Source: Bacteroidales bacterium (GTDB lineage Bacteria; Bacteroidota; Bacteroidia; Bacteroidales; VadinHA17). From it: a stretch of 18,031 nucleotides of DNA. A program made the position numbers and the translations under genes. The notes under the pieces were generated by a model that was given only the letters and a program-made list of their open reading frames with translations, was not told the DNA's origin and ran no database searches. This document shows, one piece after another, positions 8,227 to 16,400 of this stretch; within the stretch, counting starts at the first letter, position 1, and every line of letters starts with the position of its first letter. The DNA is taken from positions 1 to 18,031 of the forward strand of contig JAAZAP010000120.1 in the NCBI GenBank assembly GCA_012514255.1, written 5' to 3'.

Positions 8227-9155
8227 GGGTATTGTTTATCTCAAGCGGCAGGATGGGGGATGTTGGTTACGTGGTCAGAAACCAGGGAGAATCACTGATC
8301 CGTCACGGCATTGATTTAGATTACCTCACCATTTCTCCGGGACTGAAAGGTTATATCGGGGCTGTCAGGCAGATTCGCCGGAGAGTACGGGCCGGGGATT
8401 ATAGTCTTGTACACGCTCATTACAGCCTGAGTGCTTTTGCCGCCTCCATGGCAGGAAGGTTTCCCCTGGTGGTTTCGCTTATGGGGTCAGATGCCTGGCA
8501 GGGGGTCTTTATGCGTCTGATGATCAGGTTTCTCTCTGCTGTGAGATGGAAGGCTGTAATAGTCAAGACCAGGGAGATGAAAAGAAGGCTGAGGCTTGAA
8601 AAGGCACATATTATCCCCAACGGAGTGGATACTGAAAGGTTCACACCAGGCGACAGGGATGAGGCAAGGCAACAGTTGGGCTTCAGCCTGACCAGGAAGG
8701 TGATAGTGTTTATTGCCGGCAGAAACCGTCCCGAGAAAAATTATCCTCTCGCACAGGAGGCTGTGGCGATGCTGAATAATGATTACGTTGACCTGCTCTA
8801 TGTTCACAGCACTGAAAGCAGTACAATTCCCTGTTATCTGAATGCCGCTGACCTGCTTTTGCTTACGTCTGACAGGGAGGGAGGGGTAAATGTAATCAAG
8901 GAGGCTATGGCCTGCAACTGTCCTTTCGTAGCTACCGATGTGGGTGATATCAGAGAAATCGCAGGCGAGACGGAAGGATGTTTCATTACAGATCACAACA
9001 GCGCACAGATTGCTGAGACTGTCAGGCAGATACTGAAAACAAGCGCCAGAAGTGAGGGCAGGAAGAGAATATTGGAACTGGGCCTTGATTCCGGATCGAT
9101 TGCAACGAGAATATCAGATTTATACAAATCAATACTACAGGAATACTACAGGTGA
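8202..9155 (+). CDS. GT4-family glycosyltransferase (second)
   Basis: This 317-residue GT-B transferase shows HAHYSLSAFAA near 71-81, SLMGSDAWQG near 92-101, NGVDTERF at 140-147, an AGRNRPEKNY linker motif at 172-181, and the donor-binding EX7E motif as REGGVNVIKEAMACNCPF with Glu226 and Glu234. It is somewhat shorter than most GT4 enzymes (350-400) but all landmarks are present. The ATG at 8202 lies 25 bases inside the upstream ATP-grasp gene. A good AAGGAAGGA ribosome-binding-like stretch at 8211-8219 lies just downstream of that ATG, so a later non-ATG start (for example TTG at 8232) cannot be excluded. The stop overlaps the following GTG start by four bases. It likely adds another residue to the lipid-linked unit; specificity unknown. 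Confidence 0.9.
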   Translation: MVSKEGKLRVLFISSGRMGDVGYVVRNQGESLIRHGIDLDYLTISPGLKGYIGAVRQIRRRVRAGDYSLVHAHYSLSAFAASMAGRFPLVVSLMGSDAWQGVFMRLMIRFLSAVRWKAVIVKTREMKRRLRLEKAHIIPNGVDTERFTPGDRDEARQQLGFSLTRKVIVFIAGRNRPEKNYPLAQEAVAMLNNDYVDLLYVHSTESSTIPCYLNAADLLLLTSDREGGVNVIKEAMACNCPFVATDVGDIREIAGETEGCFITDHNSAQIAETVRQILKTSARSEGRKRILELGLDSGSIATRISDLYKSILQEYYR

Positions 9156-10147
9156 AACTGCTTACAGACGGAGAGATACCACTGCCGCAATGGGAGGCGT
9201 TTGTCAGGGAGAACAGCAGATCATCTCCTTTTCAGACCCCCGCTTATTTCGATTTCTTCAATTCTGTCAGGGGGATGGCTGCCAGGGCTTTTGCCGTGGT
9301 TGATGACGCAGGGATAAGATCACTTGCGGTTGTGACATATCAGAAGGAAAAAGGGTTGAAAGGATACTTCTCTCGCAGGGCTATAGTCTATGGCGGGATC
9401 CTTTATGACGATGAAACTCCCCATGCCGCTGACATGCTGCTTAAGGCAGTTGTCAGTGATGCGGACAGAAAATCTATTTATACTGAGGTAAGAAACCTTT
9501 CAGATTATAGGGACTTAAGGGAATTATTTAAAGAGAATGGTTTTGAATACATCCCTTATCTGAATTTCAGGATTGATACCGGTAACCGTGAAGAGATGTT
9601 CCGCAGGATAAGCACTTCCAGACAACGCCAGATAAAGAAAGCCGGGAGAATGTCCGTCACCTGCGGTGAGGCAGCCGGCACGGAGGAGGTGTTGCAGTTT
9701 TATGTGATGTTGCGACGACTGTATCGCGAAAAGCTTCACAAGCCGCTACCGGCCGAGGACTTTTTTATGGAGTTCTACAGGAGAAACCTGGGGAAATATC
9801 TTCTGGTAAGGCATGACACAAAGATCATAGGCGGAATTATGTGCCCGGTTCTGGATGGTCGTGCACTGTATGAGTTTTATATCAGTGGAATGGATGAGTC
9901 ATTACCGGACCATTATCCGAGTGTGATGGCTACATGGTGTGCAATGGAATACGCCTGCAATAACGGAATAGGCCTGTTTGACATGATGGGTGCAGGCCGG
10001 GCTGGAGAGCATTACGGAGTAAGGGATTTTAAGGCCCGATTCGGCGGAGCGATGGTTGAATACGGACGGTTTTTAAGAGTCAGCCGGCCCGCGCTTTACA
10101 GGTTGGGAAAGACCGGTCTTTTGATAATGAAAAATGCCGGATTATGA
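9152..10147 (+). CDS. FemAB/GNAT-like transferase
   Basis: This 331-residue protein, starting with GTG in a GTGA overlap, belongs to the FemAB-like (Acetyltransf_6/BioF2-like) tandem-GNAT group. Recognisable segments are the N-terminal half ending near residue 135, STSRQRQIKKAGRMSV near 154-169 (basic substrate/donor-binding helix typical of the family), LLVRHDTKIIGGIM near 217-230, and FDMMGAGRAGEHYGVRDFK ending RFGG at 276-299, which matches the FemAB C-terminal pattern. FemAB proteins transfer amino acids from aminoacyl-tRNA to peptidoglycan precursors, and relatives accompany exopolysaccharide loci such as those of exosortase A. Here it would transfer an acyl or aminoacyl group to the glycan. 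The stop overlaps the next start by four bases. Whether the donor is an aminoacyl-tRNA or an acyl-CoA cannot be told by eye. Confidence 0.83.
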   Translation: MKLLTDGEIPLPQWEAFVRENSRSSPFQTPAYFDFFNSVRGMAARAFAVVDDAGIRSLAVVTYQKEKGLKGYFSRRAIVYGGILYDDETPHAADMLLKAVVSDADRKSIYTEVRNLSDYRDLRELFKENGFEYIPYLNFRIDTGNREEMFRRISTSRQRQIKKAGRMSVTCGEAAGTEEVLQFYVMLRRLYREKLHKPLPAEDFFMEFYRRNLGKYLLVRHDTKIIGGIMCPVLDGRALYEFYISGMDESLPDHYPSVMATWCAMEYACNNGIGLFDMMGAGRAGEHYGVRDFKARFGGAMVEYGRFLRVSRPALYRLGKTGLLIMKNAGL

Positions 10148-11199
10148 GAGTATTAATTGATATCGGCCATCCGGGTCACGTTCATTTATTCAGGAATTTT
10201 GCCTGTATCTTTATCCGGAAGGGTCACAATGTGCTCTTCACAATCCGCAAGAAGGAGTTTGAAACTGACCTGATTGAAACTGAGGGACTGCCCTACAGGT
10301 CACTTGGGCCTCACTATTCAACAGCCCCGGGAAAAATCTGGGGATTGTTCAGGTACAACATTAAAGTCCTGTTTATCAGTCTCAGGTTCAGGCCTGATGT
10401 TTACCTGAGCCATGGTTCGCTTTACACACTGCTGTCAGCACTTATACTGAGGAAGCCTAACATCGCTCTTGAAGATACTGGAAATCCGGAACAGGTAAGG
10501 CTCTATTTACCGTTCACGAAGGCTGTGCTTACTGCTGAATCATTTCCCTTTGATTATGGAAAGAAGCAGGTACGCTATAACGGCTATCATGAACTGGCAT
10601 ACCTGCATCCTTCTTATTTTAAGCCTGATGCAAGGGTGTTAAAGGAGCTTGGGTTACCAGAAGGTGCTGTCTTCTCTGTTGTCCGTTTTGTGGCATGGAG
10701 TGCCAGTCATGACAGGCAGTTGTCAGGCCTGACAACTGAACAGAAGATCAGAATAGTCAGACACCTGGGGAATCGTGGTCCCTTGTTCATCAGCTCTGAA
10801 TCAGAACTGCCCGCCGAACTGGAAAAATTCAGGTTTCCGCTTGGGCCTGAAAAGATCCATCATACGCTGGCTTTCGCCTCCCTTTTTGTAGGAGAGGGAG
10901 CCACAATGGCATCGGAATGTGCGCTCCTCGGTACGCCGGCTATTTATATAAATTCTGTAATTCCCGACCTTGTGGCTGAACAGGAAAGGGAGTACGGAAT
11001 AATATCTTCATTTACGGGTTTTGAGGGAGTTATCGGAAAAGCTGATGAGTTGCTTGACCGGCCTCACCTGAAATCCGAAACAAAAATCCGAAGTGAACGT
11101 TTAATCAACAGTAAATGTGATGTAACGGCCTTCCTTGTCAGGTTTATTGAGGAGTGGCCGAATAGCTTCAATAAAACAGGAATACAGGAACACGGTTGA
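10144..11199 (+). CDS. DUF354 family protein, GT-B-like
   Basis: This 351-residue protein matches the DUF354 family, which has a GT-B-like architecture resembling UDP-GlcNAc 2-epimerase and MurG folds. Landmarks are DIGHPGHVHLFRN at 6-18, EDTGNPEQ near 110-117, YNGYHELAYLHPSYFKPD at 145-162, VVRFVAWSASHDR at 179-191, and EGATMASECALLGTPAIYIN at 251-270, the likely nucleotide-sugar-binding end. The members are common in archaeal and Bacteroidetes polysaccharide loci and are thought to act on nucleotide sugars or as glycosyltransferases, without a firmly assigned reaction that I know of. It begins in an ATGA overlap with the FemAB-like gene and ends 16 bases before the next one. A glycosyltransferase or epimerase role is inference from fold and context. 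Confidence 0.82.
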   Translation: MRVLIDIGHPGHVHLFRNFACIFIRKGHNVLFTIRKKEFETDLIETEGLPYRSLGPHYSTAPGKIWGLFRYNIKVLFISLRFRPDVYLSHGSLYTLLSALILRKPNIALEDTGNPEQVRLYLPFTKAVLTAESFPFDYGKKQVRYNGYHELAYLHPSYFKPDARVLKELGLPEGAVFSVVRFVAWSASHDRQLSGLTTEQKIRIVRHLGNRGPLFISSESELPAELEKFRFPLGPEKIHHTLAFASLFVGEGATMASECALLGTPAIYINSVIPDLVAEQEREYGIISSFTGFEGVIGKADELLDRPHLKSETKIRSERLINSKCDVTAFLVRFIEEWPNSFNKTGIQEHG

Positions 11200-11215
11200 C
11201 CCTGAATGTCGAAGG

Positions 11216-12385
11216 ATGAAAGTGACAAGGAATTGTTTAATATTAGTTTTACTGCTCAGTATCAGCGGAATAACTACAGCTGAGAATCGCTATTTCAGAT
11301 CCATTCCCGATTCTGTCTATACATACTCGTATAACAGGGATAATTCGGAATATGAGCTCGCATCAATCACTTATAACTACTACCAGAACGGAATACTTGA
11401 CAGTACAGTAACCACATCCACAGAACGGATCCCGGTATCTAAAACAGTAAATATCTATAATGAAGGTTTGCCGTCCAGTGTCTGGACTTACAAAGCGGAG
11501 GGACAGAACTGGCTTGCAACACAGAAACAGGAAATGTTTTATGATAATTACAGGCGTCTTGCCTCCAGGGTAGTGACTGTGTGGAGAACAGACCACTGGG
11601 AGAATCTGAATACTTTTACCTACTTCTATGACCATCATAGTAACCTTAAAGTATACCATCGCGACTATTGGCAAAACAATACCTGGACTGATTTTTCAAC
11701 AGACAGTCTCTTCTATGATCACCGCAGTTTCCTGACTGAACGCACTGCATGGCTCACATCAACGAATCAATATTATACAAGGATGCTTTATGAAAATACC
11801 GCCACCGGTTTAAAACTGTCTCAGACCAGGCAGGATTACCTGGATACCGATTGGGTGAATAAGGCAAAGACCAGATATATCTATAACGGATGTGGAACGC
11901 TGACAAATACTTACGGAGAAATATGGTTAAACGGGAACTGGGAGCCTGACTCCAGGACTGATATCTATTACCACCATGAACTGCTCCCGGGAAGACGAAG
12001 AGTTCCGGTCTGCCATAACGGTCATACCCTGTACATTCATGTCTCTCAGCTGGCCAACCACCTTGCCCATGGAGACTGCCCGGGCGAGTGTTACGACCCG
12101 GATGATGACACTGAAGCACCGCCCCACCCGTCAGACAGAGGCAGGAGGATTCCTTTCACTGTTTTTCCAAATCCTGCCACTGACTATATCACAATAAGAA
12201 TGGAAGATCAGGAATGCCCGGTGTCAGGAATAGAACTTATGGATTACTATGGCAGACCTGTCAGGAAAATTGCCACAGACGGAGAGGAAGTGATTACCAT
12301 TGATCTTGGATCACTAAGAAGTGGCAGCTATATATTGAGAATTATCTCAGATACTGTTTACAGTACGATTATTTCCAGGAAATGA
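11216..12385 (+). CDS. Secreted T9SS type A sorting-domain protein with repeat region and Cys/His motif
   Basis: With the ATG at 11216 the protein has 389 residues and a clear signal peptide (MKVTRNCLILVLLLS, cleavage probably after Ala22). An upstream TTG-initiated reading at 11135 was not chosen because it buries the signal peptide. Residues 70-260 hold about six degenerate repeats of 32-36 residues, each with a tryptophan-rich segment and an aromatic FYD/YYD turn, like the loosely YD-type repeats of Bacteroidetes surface proteins. Residues 266-292 contain a compact motif (CHNGHT, HLAHGD, GEC) seen in secreted proteins of several phyla. An acidic/proline linker (293-311) leads to a C-terminal T9SS sorting domain starting FPNPATDYITI near 317 and ending in ISRK. 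The product should cross the outer membrane by T9SS and be attached at the surface. It lies inside the polysaccharide operon, 22 bases before the deacetylase gene. The binding partner is unknown. Confidence 0.87.
   Translation: MKVTRNCLILVLLLSISGITTAENRYFRSIPDSVYTYSYNRDNSEYELASITYNYYQNGILDSTVTTSTERIPVSKTVNIYNEGLPSSVWTYKAEGQNWLATQKQEMFYDNYRRLASRVVTVWRTDHWENLNTFTYFYDHHSNLKVYHRDYWQNNTWTDFSTDSLFYDHRSFLTERTAWLTSTNQYYTRMLYENTATGLKLSQTRQDYLDTDWVNKAKTRYIYNGCGTLTNTYGEIWLNGNWEPDSRTDIYYHHELLPGRRRVPVCHNGHTLYIHVSQLANHLAHGDCPGECYDPDDDTEAPPHPSDRGRRIPFTVFPNPATDYITIRMEDQECPVSGIELMDYYGRPVRKIATDGEEVITIDLGSLRSGSYILRIISDTVYSTIISRK
12011..12091 (+). other. Compact Cys/His motif encoded in the T9SS cargo gene
   Basis: Within the secreted protein the residues C266-H267, then H282, H285-G-D287, C288 and C292 form a CH-x-G-x-T ... 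HL-x-HGD ... G-x-C pattern of about 27 residues. I recall the same arrangement as a recurrent short domain in secreted proteins of Bacteroidetes and Proteobacteria. The spacing suggests metal binding or a disulfide-stapled knot, which is inference. Confidence 0.6.
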
Positions 12386-12407
12386 CCTCCGGGTCAGATC
12401 AGATATT

Positions 12408-13328
12408 ATGGATTTCACGTTGGATACCCTGAAGAGTCTTCTCGGGACACTTAAGGATTCGGGGTATACATTCAGAACAATCAAAGATATTACAGGTGAC
12501 AGGGTCATGGTGTCCGGCCGGTCTGTCATACTCAGGCATGATATTGACAAATATCCTCAGAATGCCCTTGCCTGTGCTGCTATGGAAACGACTATGGGCA
12601 TAACCGGCACCTATTATTTCAGGGTCATTCCCGGCTGTTATGACAGACGGATAATTCAGGAGATTTCATCACTGGGCCATGAAATCGGATATCACTATGA
12701 GGATCTTGATATGGTCTCAAAGAGAAAAGAAACCGTCCGGCGAAGAAATGATTGCGAGTACCATGAGTATCTTGCAGGCGAGGCATTTAATAGTTTTCGC
12801 AAAAATCTTGAAATACTGCGTGATATTGCGCCGGTCACCACTGCCTGTATGCACGGAAGTCCAACAAGTCGTTATGACAGCAGGTTAATATGGAAATACT
12901 ATGATTATAGTAATGCCGGGATAATCTGTGAGCCCTATTTTGATATTTCTCTCGAAGATATCCTTTATCTCACAGATACAGGAAGGAGATGGGATGGAAC
13001 TGCGGTGTCAATCAGGGACAGGATATATGACAGAGACACAGGGTTTTATAGTGGGTGGATCAGAAAACCTGTCCCGGGAAGTGCAATGGCTGCCAATGAA
13101 ACAGCTATGGCATTAAATAACAGATTAAGATTCAGGAATACAGGGGAGATTATCATTAACCTTGCTAGTCCCCTTTTCCCTGAAAGGCTGATGCTAACGA
13201 TTCATCCACAGCGCTGGAATTCAGGGGCATGTGGGTGGATCCGGGAGCTTGTCGGTCAGAATATTAAAAATGTAGCTAAATTTTTCCTAAGAGGGATACA
13301 GAACTATACATATCAGGAAAATCCTTGA
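12408..13328 (+). CDS. Polysaccharide-deacetylase-like protein (divergent CE4)
   Basis: This 306-residue protein has no signal peptide and is probably cytoplasmic. It shows the CE4/NodB-like metal-site motif RHDID at 43-47, GHEIGYHYED at 90-99, CMHGSP near 147-152, and LTIHPQRW at 263-270 near the C-terminus, equivalent to the family's catalytic His motif. In classical CE4 enzymes motif 2 supplies two metal-binding histidines spaced H-x3-H; here His96 is followed by Leu100, so one usual ligand is missing and His91 or His149 would have to substitute. Relatives are common in exopolysaccharide loci of Bacteroidetes and in exosortase-A loci. It probably removes an acetyl group from an amino sugar or another intermediate, exposing an amine. 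It is the last gene before the terminator and starts 22 bases after the T9SS cargo gene. Substrate and activity are not proven. Confidence 0.82.
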   Translation: MDFTLDTLKSLLGTLKDSGYTFRTIKDITGDRVMVSGRSVILRHDIDKYPQNALACAAMETTMGITGTYYFRVIPGCYDRRIIQEISSLGHEIGYHYEDLDMVSKRKETVRRRNDCEYHEYLAGEAFNSFRKNLEILRDIAPVTTACMHGSPTSRYDSRLIWKYYDYSNAGIICEPYFDISLEDILYLTDTGRRWDGTAVSIRDRIYDRDTGFYSGWIRKPVPGSAMAANETAMALNNRLRFRNTGEIIINLASPLFPERLMLTIHPQRWNSGACGWIRELVGQNIKNVAKFFLRGIQNYTYQENP

Positions 13329-13343
13329 TTGTAGGTTTTTCCC

Positions 13344-13364
13344 GTGACTGATATAAATAGTCAC
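13344..13364. other. Short inverted repeat downstream of the operon
   Basis: GTGACT at 13344-13349 and AGTCAC at 13359-13364 form a six-base perfect inverted repeat with a nine-base AT-rich spacer between the deacetylase stop and the terminator hairpin. It could be a protein-binding site or a small RNA hairpin; with arms this short it may also be chance. Confidence 0.3.
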
Positions 13365-13384
13365 ATGTCACTAATGAGAATTAG

Positions 13385-13424
13385 AAAAAGGTTGCTTCTT
13401 CAGAGGCAACCTTTTTATTTTATT
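13385..13424 (+). terminator. Rho-independent terminator closing the polysaccharide operon
   Basis: AAAAAGGTTGC (13385-13395) pairs perfectly with GCAACCTTTTT (13406-13416). The stem extends inward by three more pairs, one of them G-T, leaving a TTCA loop, and the T tract of the hairpin is followed by ATTTTATT. It sits 57 bases after the deacetylase stop and separates the operon from the giant surface-protein gene. The A-rich 5' arm means it may also act on the opposite strand. Confidence 0.92.
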
Positions 13425-13485
13425 ATTGGTCACATATTATAAACAGCTCTGATACGTTGTAATATATCGGATAAACCTTGATAAC

Positions 13486-16400
13486 ATGGAGTCTAAAATA
13501 ATTAGTAACAGAAAAATGAACAGAACCATGAAACTTCTGTTCAGGATCATCTTTCTGGCTGGTTTTATACTAGGTGTTTTCAATCAATCGATTGTTGCAC
13601 AATGTACTATCGTGGGAACCTCTGGTTCCGGCCAGCTGCTTGCAAGTACTTGTGCACCGGCAACGACCGTAGTCTACTATGACTTTTATTTTAACATAAT
13701 GCCACCCAATCCTACCTACAGGGTACAGTTTATCTGGGGTGACGGAAACACCACCAATGTTTATCCTGCTGTTCAGTCAAGGATTGTTGGAGGTGTAACA
13801 TCCTATTATTTAAGAGTTGAATTATCCCATACATACCCGGCCGACGGGTTGTGCGAATATGAAGTACTGATTCAGATAATCGATAACGGGTCAGCATGCC
13901 TCGATTCAAGGCAGGTTCAGCTTGTAGGCAACTGGCATCAGGATGATATTGCCATTGCCAATGGTTTCATTGACATTACGCCTGAAGAAGAGCACGTTTG
14001 TGAAGGATTGCCTTTACTTGATTTTCAGTTTACCGATGCGACCCATTTTTCATGTAATATCCAGGATAACCCGACAGCACAGAAACCCAATCATACAAAC
14101 AGACATGAGCAGTTTATCTACGGTACAGATCCGCTTGCCGGTCAGGGAATCCCTAACCTTTACATCAAGGTGGGAACGGCACAGACTGTGGTCTATCTTA
14201 CCGATAATGACGGCAATCCCATAACTGGCCCTTGGGATGTTGACCCGGTGACGGGTGCAACCGTTACCCCATATAACACTCAGAGTGACTATTTTGAGGG
14301 GCCGATAGTTGAGATCCCGGTAGACCCGGTCACCGGGACCTATTCTCTGAATAACACCTATCCCATCTCATTTGACGGGGTGGGAACGGTAACAGGAGAC
14401 CAGTTTGAGGTTACGGTCCGCAACTGGAACGTATGTAATCCCTGGAACGGCAGCCAAACCAATCCAAATGCCGGGGACGCCAATACGGATGATGCAATTA
14501 TCCTGATTGTTGACGGCCCTCTGGCCGATGCCGGTCCTGATGCCAATGTTTGCGCCGGTGATCCCTTTAATACCGATGGTATCCTTGTTGACGGCACCTC
14601 CTCACTCTGGACCACCATGGGGGACGGAACCTTCACCAATGCATCCAGTGCGGGCAATGCCAACTACAATGCAGGCTCCAATGATCTGGCCACAGGTTAT
14701 GTTGATCTAGTGCTGCATGCCTATGCAACAGGCATGTGTCCCGAGCATACTGATACGATGCGACTGACGTTCGACCCCCTGCCGGATATCCCGGTAATAT
14801 CTGTATCTGCCGGTGCGAACGATTTTTGTGACGATGATGCAACCTCAATAACCCTGATGTCTACTCCCTCGCCCAATGGCAGTTATTTATGGCGGAGAAA
14901 CGGCTCTTCCACAGGTGTCACCACCCAGACCATAACACTAAATGATTACACCCAGGCAGGTGACTATACTGTTACAGTATATGGTACCACCCCGCTGGCA
15001 TGTCCGAGAACATCTTTGCCTTATGAGGTTAACATCGGTCGGCCTGCCACGGTGAGTGCAGGACCGGATCAGACCATCTGTTCCAACACCCCGGCTTCGC
15101 TCTCCGGAACACGGGGAGGTTCAGCTACATCAACCACCTGGACAACCTCCGGGTCTGGTACCTTCGGCAATGCCGGCAGCCTGTCAACAACCTATACGCC
15201 CAGCGCTGCGGATATCACAGCCGGGACCGTTACTCTCAGGCTTGCAACAAATGATCCGGACGGGCCCTGTCCGGCAGTTTTTGATGAACTGGTACTAACA
15301 ATCATCAGGGCTCCTCAGGTTTATGCCGGCGCCGATGCAGCCACCTGTCAGGATACCCCTTACACTGTCAATGATGCCACAGCCTCTGACTACCTGACGC
15401 TGACATGGACAGAAAACGGTGCAGGATCAATCACTTCAGGCCAGGGGTCGCTCACCCCGACCTATACTCCCGACGCAGCCGAGGCAAATACAACTGTCAC
15501 TCTCACTCTGACGGCAACGGGCAATTCGCCCTGCGCGAGCGTTTCAGACACAAAAACCCTTTGGGTTGACCGCGCGCCCGTTGCCACCGTGGGTCCGGTA
15601 CAGGAGATATGCAACAATACATCCGCAAGCCTTTCTGGCAACTCACCTGCTTCAGGCACCTTTGGCGAATGGACATTCATAAATAACCTGGTATGGCAGG
15701 AGACTTTTTCCGAAAGTCCGCAGTATGCCACCTCGGGAGCAGAATGGACCACTTCAGGCATCTCCCCCGACGACAATACCTACTTCAGAGTTGAATCCGG
15801 AAGAATGGTTGGAAGAGATCTTGATGCCGAAGCAGTATGGCGGTCAGATCCCATACCTATTGCCTCTGTGTCACCCGTTGAGGTGAGCGTTTATCTCCAG
15901 GAGTCAGGCACAATGGAAAGCAATGACTATATAAGAGTATATTACAGCATTAACGGCGGGGCAGAATACCTCTTTTCAACCAATGGCAATAACACTGGAA
16001 ATTTTGGAAGCAGGACTGCCTCTGTAACCAATCTCTCGGGTAACAATCTCAGGATAATTATCAGATGCAGAAATAATGATCAAGCCGAATATCATTTGTT
16101 TGACAATATTGTTGTCAGGCAGGTCACGGCGCAGAGCGAACCGACAATCACAACCATTACCAGTCCCACATCGGCCGTGTCAGGACTATGGCAGGGTGAC
16201 AACCTTTTCAGATGGTCTGTCTTTTCAAATCATGGTGGATGTGATTCCGCATCCGCGATATATACAATCAGGAGGGATATCTCTCCGGCAGCTGCCAGTG
16301 CAGGGCCGTCACAGTCATTTTGCGAAACAAGCAGCACGGTTTTGGCTGCCAATACCGCCACCAATGGCGGAACGGGTACCTGGTCGCTGGTAAGCGGGTC

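Noticed and set aside
8487..8996. Long minus-strand reading frame (169 codons) opposite the second GT4 gene
   Set aside because: The plus strand encodes a clear glycosyltransferase with conserved motifs; the minus-strand translation has no recognisable domain and no sensible neighbours.
11135..11215. Upstream TTG start adding 27 residues to the T9SS cargo protein
   Set aside because: It overlaps the DUF354 gene and would place a polar stretch before an otherwise perfect signal peptide; the ATG at 11216 is better.
13425..13460. Possible Bacteroidetes promoter (ATTG at 13425 and TACGTTGT at 13453) for the giant gene
   Set aside because: The second element only partly matches TAnnTTTG and the 24-base spacing is longer than usual, so I do not call it a feature.
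14358..14663. Minus-strand and alternative-frame open stretches within the giant gene
   Set aside because: They arise from the Thr/Gly/Asn-rich codon pattern of the repeats; the main frame is continuously open across the region.
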